Assembly: GCA_030645815.1 (NCBI GenBank)
Contig: JAUSMW010000030.1
Coordinates: 1-57,641 of the forward strand
Reading direction: 5' to 3'
Length of the DNA stretch: 57,641 nt
Source: Candidatus Saccharimonadota bacterium
GTDB lineage: Bacteria; Patescibacteriota; Saccharimonadia; Saccharimonadales; Saccharimonadaceae
Shown: positions 16,218 through 25,282 of the stretch, piece by piece
Layout: the number at the start of each line of letters is the position of its first letter
Position numbering within the stretch: the first letter of the stretch is position 1
Notes under the pieces: generated by a model
Databases searched by the model: none
What the model was told of the DNA's origin: nothing
Seen by the model: only the letters and a program-made list of their open reading frames with translations
Translations under genes and position numbers: made by a program

Positions 16218-17441
16218 TTATCTTTTGTCGATAAATGTCAGAGCTTTGCCTGATTTCCCGCCACGGCCAGTACGGCCAATACGGTGTATGTAGTCATCAT
16301 AAGTCTGAGGTGTGTCAAAGTTAATCACGTGCGATACATCAGAGATGTCTAGTCCCCTAGCAGCAACATCAGTTGCAACTAGTACACGAACTTTGTCGTC
16401 TTTGAAGGCCTTTAAGGCACGTTGACGTTGAGCTTGTGTTTTGTTGCCGTGAATGGCTTCTGACGGAATATTGTGATCAGTCAGTGCTGTTGCTAGGCGT
16501 TGTACACCAAACTTTGTTTCACCAAAGACTAGAACTTTGTCGAACTCTTCTTTTTGCAAGAGGTCTTTTAGGACTTCTAGTTTGTGTACTTTATCACGAG
16601 TTTCAATAACATCTTGATCTACATGATCGCTTGTTACGGCACTACGAACAGACACAGTTTCAGGGCTTTTCATAAAATCTTGGACCAATGCATTGATTGT
16701 TGGAGTCATAGTCGCACTAAAACATAGTGTTTGACGTTGTGATGGCAGCTCAGAGGCAATAGCTTTGATATCAGGCAAGAATCCCATGTCTAACATTCGG
16801 TCAGCTTCGTCTAGTACAAATGTATTGATGTTACCTAGGCGCATAACTTTACGGTTTAGCAAGTCCTTTAGGCGACCGGGTGTACCGATGATAACGTGTG
16901 GTCCGCGCTTGATCTCACGGATCTGCTTGTCGATGTTGACGCCACCAACTACTACAGCACTATATAGCTTCATACCACCAGAGAATTTTTTGAACTCTTG
17001 GTCGATTTGCTGTGCTAGCTCACGTGTTGGAGCCATGATTAATACAGATGCGATTTCGCGGTTTGCATATAGCTTTTCTAGAATCGGTAGCAAGAATGCA
17101 ACAGTTTTACCTGTTCCTGTGTTTGCGAGGCCAATAACATCATGACCTTCTAGGGCTATTGGAATAGCTTGATCCTGAATAGCTGTTGGTTGATCAAAAC
17201 CAATACGTTCTAAGTTATATTTGATTGCTTGGTTCAGGGCAAAGTCATTAAACTGGTGCTTTGATGCGTATGGTACGTCCTCGGCAACGGTTACTGATTT
17301 GTTTATAAATTTACTGGGGTGAATGTTTTGTTTTTTCGGGCCACGTTTATTAAAACCGCCGCTCCTACGTCCGCCGCCACTAAATTTTGATTTTTTGTGT
17401 GAGTAGGATTTTCTACCACTAAAAGAGTTATTTCTCTGCAT
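16218..17441 (-). CDS. DEAD-box ATP-dependent RNA helicase
   Basis: 407 aa from ATG 17441, chosen because AAAGG sits five bases upstream; earlier in-frame starts at 17486 and 17465 fall in a leader hairpin. Motifs in order: FDQPTAIQDQAIP (Q motif), ANTGTGKT (I), PTRELAQQ (Ia), TPGRL, VLDEADRMLD (II, DEAD), SATMT (III), VLVATDVAARGLD and HRIGRTGRGG (V, VI). The N-terminus (about 1-50) is basic and Gly/Arg/Ser-rich, suited to RNA binding. It stops right after the helicase core, with no C-terminal extension. The long structured leader suggests temperature or autoregulation. Confidence 0.93.
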   Translation of the reverse strand: MQRNNSFSGRKSYSHKKSKFSGGGRRSGGFNKRGPKKQNIHPSKFINKSVTVAEDVPYASKHQFNDFALNQAIKYNLERIGFDQPTAIQDQAIPIALEGHDVIGLANTGTGKTVAFLLPILEKLYANREIASVLIMAPTRELAQQIDQEFKKFSGGMKLYSAVVVGGVNIDKQIREIKRGPHVIIGTPGRLKDLLNRKVMRLGNINTFVLDEADRMLDMGFLPDIKAIASELPSQRQTLCFSATMTPTINALVQDFMKSPETVSVRSAVTSDHVDQDVIETRDKVHKLEVLKDLLQKEEFDKVLVFGETKFGVQRLATALTDHNIPSEAIHGNKTQAQRQRALKAFKDDKVRVLVATDVAARGLDISDVSHVINFDTPQTYDDYIHRIGRTGRGGKSGKALTFIDKR

Positions 17442-17457
17442 GAATACCTTTCTATGA

Positions 17458-17588
17458 TCATTCATTAATAAAATGATGAATGACAAGAATTTTTAGGCTT
17501 ATGTATTCATCCAGCGATTTTTCGCTATGCCTCTATTGTAGCATACTAAAATATACTTTGCAATATTTTTATTTATATTGCAAAGTAT
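17458..17588 (-). promoter_or_regulatory. Promoter, inverted-repeat operator and structured leader of the DEAD-box gene
   Basis: A perfect 14-bp inverted repeat (17553-17566 with 17575-17588, 8-base loop) overlaps the -35 box TTGCAA (17558-17563); the -10 is TACAAT (17535-17540) with a TGC extension and 17-base spacer. The ~88-nt leader can fold AGCGA/TCGCT (17513-17526) and an 8-bp stem (17458-17465 with 17476-17483) ending about 10 bases before the SD. The repeat could be a repressor site; the leader resembles those of cold-responsive RNA helicase genes. Confidence 0.55.
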
Positions 17589-17589
17589 G

Positions 17590-17687
17590 AGCTAACATAA
17601 AACCAAAGCGAAGACTCTTGTTTCCCAAGGAGTGCATTCACACTGCCCTGGTGAATGCACGTATCTGAGCGTGGTTTTATGTTAGCT
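17590..17687 (+). ncRNA. Three-stem RNA element, copy A
   Basis: A perfect 16-bp outer stem (17590-17605 with 17672-17687) encloses hairpin 1 (ACTCTTG 17614-17620 with CAAGGAGT 17626-17633, loop TTTCC) and hairpin 2 (17632-17641 with 17651-17660, perfect 10 bp, loop ACTGCCCTG). Sequence shared with copy B at 34.3 kb: ACCAAAGCGAAG, TTTCCC, TGCCCTGGTGAAT and CGTGGTTTT. Stem sequences differ but stay paired. The sense strand is inferred as plus from the U.G pairs in copy B. It lies between two minus-strand genes, directly after the RND transporter stop. Family unknown to me. Confidence 0.6.
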
Positions 17688-17692
17688 ATAAA

Positions 17693-20431
17693 CTATGAAT
17701 TTGCAAACATACGACGAACACGATTGGTCACCTGTCGACGGAAGATACCTCGCATGTACTCGGCACCTAGGTAATAGTATGGAAACACTGTGATAACTAG
17801 GAATGTGCTCGATAGCAGACCAAATATCAATACAACTGCTAGGCCTTCCCAGAATGGACTAGAGATAGCCAATGGTATCAATGACACAACTGCGGTAAAG
17901 CTAGTAGCGATTAATGGGCGGAAACGCTCTGCTAGCGCCCTGTGAGCGGCATCAACGGCACCTTGACCATCACGACGAGCTTGGTTAGCCGAGTCTGTCA
18001 GTAAAATTGTGTTCTTTAGGCTCAAACCAATGAGGGCAAAGAATCCTAACATCGCAAAGAAGCTAAAGGCGTTGTCTGTTGTGTAAAGTCCTAGCGTGAT
18101 ACCAAACAAGCTAAATGGTATAGCCATAAAGATGAGTAGCGGCTGTAGGAAGCTTCTGAATTGGAACGCTAGCAGCACATAAATCACACATAGCAGAATT
18201 GGGAATGCCAATGCCATAGTTGTGAAACTATCCTGGTTCTCGTCTTCCTGGCCAAAGTTATAGCTGATAGTATCTTTGTTCAGACCGTATGATTCAACCT
18301 TTGCTGCGTCAAATTCTTTTTCTACAGCACTTTTAGCCAAAGTAACCAGTGTAGTAGTGTCATCATCAACAAATTGCGCCGTCACAGCAATGTACGGCTT
18401 GTTGTCGGTGCGGGTATAGATACTAGTATTTGCAACCGTGACGCTGTCAATTTTAGCCACAGAGCCATCTGGACGAGTTAGTTTGACGTCTTTTAGATAC
18501 GCAGCAACATCGTTGGCAAGCTTTTCAGACGCTGCGCGGTTTTGACTAGTATCTATTTGGGCAGCAAAGTCAGAGGCTGGTGGACCTGCATCGACTTGAC
18601 CAACGCTTACTTTGGCACCATCAAAATCTTTGAAAGTAGTTTTTAGTTTATCTACCAGTTGTGGAGCTGTTGCTTCGCGGTCATTGTAGTCAGTTAAATC
18701 AATACTCAAGGTTACTGTTTTGTTGTCTGCCATACCGCTGTTAATTGAGCGTACGAAAGTACTGCCAAGTTTTTGTCCGACAACCTTGTCTGCTTTATCA
18801 GTCACCTGCTCAGCCTGTTCTATCGTCGTGCCGGCTGGGAAATTCAATACAACTGATATTTGGTTTGAATCTTTAGACGCGGGGAAAATATTAAAAGTGA
18901 CTTTTTGGAACAAGTAGCCACCCGCCCCTATGAAACCGAAACCGATGAGTACAGCAACAATACCGACACCCGCTAGTTTTGGTTTAGAGTTTTTAGCCCA
19001 TAGCATTGGTTTTGCTATGAATTCGGCAATTTTCGCTTCAACTCCTGATGATAAATCTTTATGGCTCTTTTCGCCCAATTGTTTTTTGCCCAGTAATATA
19101 AACCTGGCAAATAGCGGAATAAATATCAACGCTACAAACAAGCTAATAACCAACGCTGAAATAATCGTGATTGGTATGGCCTGTATAAAGCTGCCTAAAA
19201 TACCGCCAACAAATAACAGAGGCGCAAAACTCAGTGCGGCTGTAGATGTTGCCGCAATCATGGCCTGCCCTACTTTGCCTGTTGCGGCTCGTATGACATC
19301 ATTTGGGTTCTTTTTACGTCGGCGCTGCGCATCAATAGCTTCTACCATAATGATAGTGTCGTCAACAATCAGCGACAGTCCTAAAATTAGACCGAACAAC
19401 GTAATAGTGTTGAGCGAGTATCCAGCTAGGAATAACACACCGTTTGTAATGGCAATGACCGAGAACATCGAAATAACAGTGATAATCGAGGCGCGTACTG
19501 CAATAACTAATGAGCCTACAACCAGTACTGCAACGAGACCTTCCAGTAGAACTCTTTGCAATTCATTAATCTGCTGATTAATTTGTGGTGCATAGCTAGC
19601 GCTAATCACTGCTTTGTAGCCATCGAATTTATCTTTGTCGTTGAGTTTTGCAACTGCCTCCTCTACCTGGCTGTTGAGTTTTAAGTTATCTGCACCTTTC
19701 ACTGCATCGATACCAATAACTACTGCATTGTAGTAATTTGTTTCATCATGCTTGCGCACACCGTAACGTTCAAATGACTGTTGAGTTGTTTGAGTCTGTC
19801 CAGTAAATGGATTTTTTGCCGTTTGGTACTGATCAATGATCGATGCTTGCTTGACCAAATCAAGGTCTTGGTCATCTATAAAGGCGGCGGCCTCTTTAGC
19901 CTTTGCAACTAGCTCAGCATTACTCACATTATTTTTCTTTGCATAAAATGACACGACCATATCATCGCCGCGCATAGTGAAGCCAAACTGCAAGGCTTCA
20001 ATCTTTAATGTGGCTGTGGCTGGTAGTATATTTGCGTCTTTGACTTGTTTTTGCAGCTCACTACTCCGTTTACCAGCATCAACTTTTTCTTCGTATGAGA
20101 TAAATGAAGTATAGAAATTGTCTAGACTGCTAGTTGTTACAGATTTCACGCCATCTTGTTTTAGTAAATAATCACTCAGTGGTTTCGCAACATCAGCATC
20201 AACTTTTGCTGGGTCGCCAACCATATACGTTCCTTGCCCCGACGCAACAGGCGTATTGATACTTGGAAATCCTTCGCGTTTTAGTAACGTCGTGTAGCTA
20301 GCGACACCAAATAATACAACTACTAAAAACAGTAGCGCTGTTTTACGTGGTCGTTTGAAAAAATACAGACTAAAGCGCTGCAAGGCATTCAATTTTGGTT
20401 TTTTCTTTAAAAACGGTAACTTTAGACGCAT
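17693..20431 (-). CDS. RND-family efflux transporter permease
   Basis: 912 aa from ATG 20431, preceded by GGGGAG at eight bases; the GTG at 20440 is too close to that SD. Layout is that of AcrB-type RND pumps: a first membrane segment (about 35-55), a large periplasmic loop, a membrane bundle with GLSLIVDDTIIMVEAIDAQRR (motif with paired Asp), a second large loop and a final bundle. It is shorter than AcrB (~1050 aa), mainly in the loops. No membrane-fusion protein or outer-membrane channel gene is adjacent, as expected for a monoderm-like envelope. Substrate unknown. Confidence 0.85.
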   Translation of the reverse strand: MRLKLPFLKKKPKLNALQRFSLYFFKRPRKTALLFLVVVLFGVASYTTLLKREGFPSINTPVASGQGTYMVGDPAKVDADVAKPLSDYLLKQDGVKSVTTSSLDNFYTSFISYEEKVDAGKRSSELQKQVKDANILPATATLKIEALQFGFTMRGDDMVVSFYAKKNNVSNAELVAKAKEAAAFIDDQDLDLVKQASIIDQYQTAKNPFTGQTQTTQQSFERYGVRKHDETNYYNAVVIGIDAVKGADNLKLNSQVEEAVAKLNDKDKFDGYKAVISASYAPQINQQINELQRVLLEGLVAVLVVGSLVIAVRASIITVISMFSVIAITNGVLFLAGYSLNTITLFGLILGLSLIVDDTIIMVEAIDAQRRRKKNPNDVIRAATGKVGQAMIAATSTAALSFAPLLFVGGILGSFIQAIPITIISALVISLFVALIFIPLFARFILLGKKQLGEKSHKDLSSGVEAKIAEFIAKPMLWAKNSKPKLAGVGIVAVLIGFGFIGAGGYLFQKVTFNIFPASKDSNQISVVLNFPAGTTIEQAEQVTDKADKVVGQKLGSTFVRSINSGMADNKTVTLSIDLTDYNDREATAPQLVDKLKTTFKDFDGAKVSVGQVDAGPPASDFAAQIDTSQNRAASEKLANDVAAYLKDVKLTRPDGSVAKIDSVTVANTSIYTRTDNKPYIAVTAQFVDDDTTTLVTLAKSAVEKEFDAAKVESYGLNKDTISYNFGQEDENQDSFTTMALAFPILLCVIYVLLAFQFRSFLQPLLIFMAIPFSLFGITLGLYTTDNAFSFFAMLGFFALIGLSLKNTILLTDSANQARRDGQGAVDAAHRALAERFRPLIATSFTAVVSLIPLAISSPFWEGLAVVLIFGLLSSTFLVITVFPYYYLGAEYMRGIFRRQVTNRVRRMFANS

Positions 20432-20483
20432 ATTCAGCACTCCCCTATATTTATTGCTTTTATTTTAACAGATGCGTGCTGAC

Positions 20484-21047
20484 TTATATACTGCTCGCCA
20501 CTTTATCGAAGTCTGGTTGCTCGATGAACGGCTTGCGAATTGGCGCAACAGGTGCAGGCTTTTTCTTGTCTAAGTCTTCTAGGGTGCTTGCCAGGTGAGC
20601 GGTTCTAAACATAGTAATGTCACCCTGGAAAAGTTTAGCCCCGATGGCCTCAAATAGTATACGCTTTGATCTACGTGCTTCTAATAATTCAATCTCGAGC
20701 TCATGTGACACGCGTGTACCGTTTCGAGCAGCTCTTGAGAGTTCTATGGTCAGTCTTGCGGCGACTTCATCTGACTCACCTTCTATAACGACAAGCTCTG
20801 CTGGCTTAAATGCAGTAACCGCCACTTCAATTTCAACATCATCTTCCTGGAAACGTTGCAAGGGGCTATCTTGGCAACTAAAAACGACAGCTAGTGTGCT
20901 GTCGGGTCGTAATTTACGTTGATTTTTTTGCGGTGTAATGGTGAGGTGATCTAAATCTCGTGGTATATTCTTGGTTCGTATACCCGCTTCAAATACATCG
21001 TCGGGCGAAAACCCTGGAACAGTATGTTTGTCGTGTACTTTAACCAT
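20484..21047 (-). CDS. Hypothetical soluble protein, 187 aa
   Basis: No membrane segment or signal peptide. A predicted alpha/beta core is followed by a proline/lysine-rich tail (KKKPAPVAPIRKPF) and an acidic end. I do not recognise the family. Upstream, TATTAT is 14 bases before the ATG and no SD is visible, so the mRNA leader must be short. It is divergently oriented to the 20-aa/75-aa pair. Confidence 0.6.
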   Translation of the reverse strand: MVKVHDKHTVPGFSPDDVFEAGIRTKNIPRDLDHLTITPQKNQRKLRPDSTLAVVFSCQDSPLQRFQEDDVEIEVAVTAFKPAELVVIEGESDEVAARLTIELSRAARNGTRVSHELEIELLEARRSKRILFEAIGAKLFQGDITMFRTAHLASTLEDLDKKKPAPVAPIRKPFIEQPDFDKVASSI

Positions 21048-21166
21048 AACGATTAGCTTTCATAATACAATATTCCAACCAAAATTTAAAGTGCTTGTGC
21101 TACGGGAGATTAGGTTATTTGGCCTATCTGAGGGATAATAGAGGCAGAGTAAAGAAACGAGGATAT

Positions 21167-21229
21167 ATGGCCAAGGGACAAAACAAGCAAAAAGCTGTGA
21201 AAAAGAAAAAGAAAGTAGTTGCAAGCTAA
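21167..21229 (+). CDS. 20-aa lysine-rich small ORF
   Basis: ATG 21167 with SD GAGG at 21159-21162 encodes MAKGQNKQKAVKKKKKVVAS. Its TAA overlaps the ATG of the following 75-aa gene (TAATG), so the two are coupled. The peptide is half lysine and lacks a recognisable family; it could bind nucleic acid or ribosomes, or act as a leader peptide. The clean SD and stop/start overlap support real translation. Confidence 0.5.
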   Translation: MAKGQNKQKAVKKKKKVVAS

Positions 21230-21456
21230 TGGCTACAATCTCAACTATGCCAGAAGATGAAATAATTGAACGTCTAAAAGTTCTAGAAGACGACCCTAAA
21301 ATGAAAACCGAGAGCATCTATAGCCCAGCCGCCACCGAGTGGCCTGACAGCCGCCTACCTTTTATCGAACGACACTTGATATACCTACGAGCTCATAAAA
21401 CTGTGAACCCAGAACATTACATATCAAACCTCGCCTTGATGATTAAAAAGCGCTAA
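21229..21456 (+). CDS. Small hypothetical protein, 75 aa
   Basis: Acidic, helix-rich, soluble, with no recognised motif. The start overlaps the stop of the lysine-rich 20-aa ORF and it has no other SD, so it probably depends on re-initiation. It ends with a 4-nt convergent overlap with the membrane protein on the other strand. Confidence 0.5.
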   Translation: MATISTMPEDEIIERLKVLEDDPKMKTESIYSPAATEWPDSRLPFIERHLIYLRAHKTVNPEHYISNLALMIKKR

Positions 21457-22682
21457 TTCGCCGCTGATACCTGAATAGCACCGGACACTATTAGTAACGC
21501 TGCTATTAGCCATAATATATTTGCAATAGATACAGATATAACGAGTAGTAATATAAATGCCAGCAGTACTGCGGTCCATTGTAGCGTTACTAGATATTTA
21601 CCGACCCATCTCGTATAGCTATTTTCTTTTTTAAACAAGGCCTTGTGAAACTTGCCGTTAAAAATATCATTTGCAGCTTGCTGGACTCTCTTTGCACGTT
21701 TGCCTGAGCCCGTTGCCCATGCAATCAATGCAATAACGAGACTTAGTACCAACAAACCAGTTGTCTGCATTACAAATGGGCTCAGCAACGCCTGCCACGC
21801 CTGAGTTGCAGCATCCCGCCAAAAACTATCGACTTGGCTAACTGCAAACTCACGCCCTAAACGCACTGCTACAAGTGTCAGCAACATCAACACCGCATAG
21901 AATACGCCTAGTTTTGCAGCCACACTATGTCGTTGGCGAGAAATATAAACTATAAGTACACTCAGCAAAATAAACAGACCGATAGTTACCACACGCAAGG
22001 TATCGAGATATTTGACGACCCAATGAGCGGTCGGCAGCCACTGTGCATCTACTAGCTGTATGGTACCAATACTTGATGGCAACGATACCTGTGATAGAAA
22101 TGCTAGATTTGTACCCTGCAAACGCTGTACTAGTTTTGCGTACACATCAGATATATTTATAGTGCCATCCCCTTCGTAGTTTCTGATGAACTTTATGAAA
22201 CGGTCGTGAGATTTTGTATTAACATTGACCCAAATGTCTTCGAATTTTTTGCTCGCGACGATTTCTCGGATTTTGCCGCGAGTAGTGGTTTCTACCTGAC
22301 TAGCAATAGTTGGTGCGGCGAATTGGGCTTTTGGTGGTAGAGCCTCTACTAGCAAATCCTCTACATTGACTCGTTCAAATATTGCATTGCCAGCCCGGTC
22401 GGCCACGGCTTTTTGTACAGCCGGCTGCTGGATGATTGAACGCGTTGCGTCTTTGTATAAATCTGCCTCGACAAGTGTTCGTCCGGTCCAAAATAACAAG
22501 TTAGCCAAGATTAATAGTGCACCAGCAGTACCAGCTAGTAGAACAACCGCAACAGTACGCCAGGTAATCTTTGTAGATTTTGTAGTTGGCTGTTTTTTCT
22601 CCAATTTATTCACACGATTTTTCAAATCTTTTAACTCCACCGTTAATGCTTTTATATCGTCAGATTTAGTAGTCTTGGGCAC
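21453..22682 (-). CDS. Hypothetical multi-pass membrane protein, 409 aa
   Basis: GTG start at 22682 with GGAG eight bases upstream. An N-terminal coiled coil (about 5-32, LKDLKNRVNKLEKK) precedes a membrane segment (about 45-67), an extracytoplasmic region of ~150 residues and four to five further membrane segments (from about 230, two of them at the C-terminus). The layout (one TM, large external part, several TMs) resembles actinobacterial integral membrane proteins of unknown role and partly that of the 354-aa protein at 51.6 kb. No catalytic motif is visible. Confidence 0.65.
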   Translation of the reverse strand: MPKTTKSDDIKALTVELKDLKNRVNKLEKKQPTTKSTKITWRTVAVVLLAGTAGALLILANLLFWTGRTLVEADLYKDATRSIIQQPAVQKAVADRAGNAIFERVNVEDLLVEALPPKAQFAAPTIASQVETTTRGKIREIVASKKFEDIWVNVNTKSHDRFIKFIRNYEGDGTINISDVYAKLVQRLQGTNLAFLSQVSLPSSIGTIQLVDAQWLPTAHWVVKYLDTLRVVTIGLFILLSVLIVYISRQRHSVAAKLGVFYAVLMLLTLVAVRLGREFAVSQVDSFWRDAATQAWQALLSPFVMQTTGLLVLSLVIALIAWATGSGKRAKRVQQAANDIFNGKFHKALFKKENSYTRWVGKYLVTLQWTAVLLAFILLLVISVSIANILWLIAALLIVSGAIQVSAAN

Positions 22683-22745
22683 TTCTAGGTCTCCGTTCGC
22701 CTACAATAATACTCCTTGCGCTCATCTAGTTGCAAGCACAAGCGA

Positions 22746-23747
22746 TTATTTGCTAGATAGTTTTGTAGGAAACAAATCTGCCTGAGTTTGAAGTTCTTTA
22801 TCCAGCATCCACTCGGTTACTTGCATGAGCTCCTCTAAATGTTCTTTGTTATATGCTCCCAGCAATGTCACGTCTATATCCTCGTTGCTCACCAACCAAG
22901 CTAGAGCCAGCTGCTGCAAAGAAAGACCCTTCTCTTGGGCTGCTTTGTGTAATTGTAATAATACATGTGCATTCTCATAGTTTATCTTGTTTTCATTAGA
23001 TGAGATTGTACTAAGCCGTACAATCTCTTCAAAAATTTCTCGTTGCTGAGCATAAAATCCAGTCGCATATTCGTCAGTCAAAGCACCTCGAGCCAATGGG
23101 CTAAACGCAAGTGTGCCAAGTCCCTTGGCCTTTGCACCTTTAATATCTTTTTCAAAAGGCCTACCAGCTAAGTTATGGTATTGCTGATATGTTGCTGGAG
23201 TTATTAGGCCATTCTGCCTACAAACTTCCAAAAGCTCCTCGACTTGCTCCACAGTGTAATTACACACTCCCCAGTGGCGGATTTTACCTTTTTGTATCAG
23301 TTCGTTCATCGTGTATGCAAGATAAACCGGCTCGACATTAGGGTCATAGGCATGTGCCTGGTATAAATCTATCTCGTCTATACCCATGGTAGTTAGGCTT
23401 TCTTCAATCTTTTTTTCTATACGTTCGGGTGAAGTATCGACTCTCCTACCCCTCGCATGAAATTCATTTGCTTCTTCTTGGGATGTAGCCAGGCCAGTTT
23501 TAGATGCAATAACTATATCATCGCGTATTAGTGCCTTACCGCGAAATGCCTGACCAATTAGAGCTTCGGCTTCAGGATAGTTATCTGATGTATCAATCAT
23601 ATTGATGCCGTGGAAATAATATGCATAGCCCATCAATTCAACTGCAGCTGCGGCGCCCAGCTTCATACCTAGTTTGTATGTACCAAAAGCAACATCAGAT
23701 ACTTCTAAGTCTGTTCCTGGTAGCCTTTCTCTGTAGACACTACTCAC
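22746..23747 (-). CDS. Aldo/keto reductase
   Basis: 333 aa, GTG start overlapping the methyltransferase stop by 8 nt. The AKR catalytic tetrad is visible: Asp and Tyr in MIDTSDNYPEAE, Lys in VIASKTGL, and His in YQAHAYDPN. The NADPH-binding end includes TLLGAYNKEHLEE. AKRs reduce aldehydes and ketones using NAD(P)H; the substrate is not predictable here. A (beta/alpha)8 barrel with the expected length. Confidence 0.88.
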   Translation of the reverse strand: MSSVYRERLPGTDLEVSDVAFGTYKLGMKLGAAAAVELMGYAYYFHGINMIDTSDNYPEAEALIGQAFRGKALIRDDIVIASKTGLATSQEEANEFHARGRRVDTSPERIEKKIEESLTTMGIDEIDLYQAHAYDPNVEPVYLAYTMNELIQKGKIRHWGVCNYTVEQVEELLEVCRQNGLITPATYQQYHNLAGRPFEKDIKGAKAKGLGTLAFSPLARGALTDEYATGFYAQQREIFEEIVRLSTISSNENKINYENAHVLLQLHKAAQEKGLSLQQLALAWLVSNEDIDVTLLGAYNKEHLEELMQVTEWMLDKELQTQADLFPTKLSSK

Positions 23748-24561
23748 TATCGTCGCCTAATATCAAAGGCACAAATATCATGTCAGGTATAACATCTACT
23801 TGCTGTAGCTCTCCGTCTACTTTCTTGTACAAGATGATATTTGAACCTGGTTTTTGTAATATGTCGTCTAGAAACTTTTGTTTATCTTCTTCGGGTAATT
23901 CTTTACCGTTTCTTTTCTTGTATTGTTCAAACTGAGCTTGCGCATAGTTTCTGCCCTCTTGTTCTGTATTTACAACAGGCACTAGCAATAGCCCGCCTTC
24001 ATCCAGCTGCTCGACAAGCCCGACAGGTACTTTATCAATTTGTGCTGAAACTAAAATCTTGTCATATGGCGCACCCTCTGGCCAACCAATGCCGTTTGGA
24101 GTGTGATGTACCTCGGCGTTGGTTGTGTGTCGATATTTACCTATATTATTTCTACCAAAAACAACTAGCTCTTGTATACGTTCAACGCCAACTACTTTTC
24201 CAGTTTCACCTACACAATGTGATATCAGTGCAGTCGTCCATCCCGAACCGGAACCAACGTCCAGGATATTTTCACCCCGTTGTGGCTGGAGCTTTTCGAG
24301 CATCCTCGAAACGAGGCTCGGGTCAGAGTTGGTTTGCTCATAGCCAATCCCTACTGGCTTTTCAAAAAATATTCCTTCGTAATGCTCAATTGGTATAAAA
24401 TCTCCCCGCTCCACGACTGAAAAAGCATCAAAGATACGTGGTGTTTCTAGGGCATTTCTGAGCTGCAGGTAAAATGCGTGGCGCTGTGCAACCGTCAATT
24501 TTCTAAATTTTTCATAATCTTCAATTGTCGGTTCATTATCAACTGGTTCCTTATCGGTCAT
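23740..24561 (-). CDS. Protein-L-isoaspartate O-methyltransferase-like protein
   Basis: 273 aa. The core resembles PCMT: VERGDFIP, GIGYEQTNSDPSLVSRML (where PCMTs have the hydroxyl-rich substrate loop), NILDVGSGSGWTTALIS (SAM motif I), VVGVERI (motif II) and PYDKILVSAQ. PCMT repairs isoaspartyl residues in damaged proteins. The substrate loop reads TNSD rather than the usual TISQ and a C-terminal extension is present, so the exact target is uncertain. TATGAT (24568-24573) ends six bases before the ATG, implying a leaderless mRNA. The aldo/keto reductase follows with an overlap. Confidence 0.8.
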   Translation of the reverse strand: MTDKEPVDNEPTIEDYEKFRKLTVAQRHAFYLQLRNALETPRIFDAFSVVERGDFIPIEHYEGIFFEKPVGIGYEQTNSDPSLVSRMLEKLQPQRGENILDVGSGSGWTTALISHCVGETGKVVGVERIQELVVFGRNNIGKYRHTTNAEVHHTPNGIGWPEGAPYDKILVSAQIDKVPVGLVEQLDEGGLLLVPVVNTEQEGRNYAQAQFEQYKKRNGKELPEEDKQKFLDDILQKPGSNIILYKKVDGELQQVDVIPDMIFVPLILGDDSE

Positions 24562-24611
24562 AAATATATCATACTAATCGCAAACTCAAACTCAAAGCAT
24601 AAGAGCTATAA

Positions 24612-25250
24612 CTAAATAGAGTTGGGCAATGTTATAAAGCAGCCAATACCGTCAGTGTAAACCTCGCTCCTGCCGCTACTAGGATTGAGTTTTAGATTTG
24701 GCCAGACGTATCCAGTATCAGGGCCTATTATAGGACCGACCGGACACTTAGAGCCGATTGAGCTGTTTAAAACATAAATCAACATATTGGGCTGCGAAAC
24801 ACCATCAACTGTCAGACCAGAGCCATAGAAATATGCTGCACCATTTCTGCCTGATATAACCTGCGTAGAGGTCAAAGGTAAGGGGTTCTGCTTACCCATA
24901 TAAGTACGTACCTCATTATTAAAATATGTCCTCTCCATGTACGACGAAGGGCTATTCCAACATGTCGCACCCGAATAGCCCTCACCCAGACAAGAGTTAG
25001 CCCATACAGAGGTACTAGATAATGCCCTAGGATATTCACCATGCTCAGTCATGTACTGTAGTAACGCCTTTTGATATGCAGAAACTGCTGATATTGTTTT
25101 GGAGTTTTCTGCTCTCTGAGTAATCCCGTTGTACGCAACAATAACCAGTGCTGCTAGTATACCTATAATCACGATAACAATTAGCAGTTCGACAATCGTA
25201 AACCCTCTTTGATGCTGTGTATAATTCAACTTGCCCAATGTTGCTTTCAT
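24612..25250 (-). CDS. Type IV pilin-like prepilin
   Basis: 212 aa. A 15-residue basic leader ends in RG, followed by FTIVELLIVIVIIGILAALV, the class III prepilin signal: cleavage between G and F with Glu at mature position 5 and a long hydrophobic helix. The C-terminal domain has four Cys (CLGEGYSGATC and two later) and a YNGI segment shared with the two pilins at 39.7-40.9 kb. TACAAT (25259-25264) ends eight bases before the ATG. Type IV pili in these bacteria serve twitching and attachment to host cells. Confidence 0.88.
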   Translation of the reverse strand: MKATLGKLNYTQHQRGFTIVELLIVIVIIGILAALVIVAYNGITQRAENSKTISAVSAYQKALLQYMTEHGEYPRALSSTSVWANSCLGEGYSGATCWNSPSSYMERTYFNNEVRTYMGKQNPLPLTSTQVISGRNGAAYFYGSGLTVDGVSQPNMLIYVLNSSIGSKCPVGPIIGPDTGYVWPNLKLNPSSGRSEVYTDGIGCFITLPNSI

Positions 25251-25282
25251 TTATATATATTGTATCACCTTAGAAATTGTAT

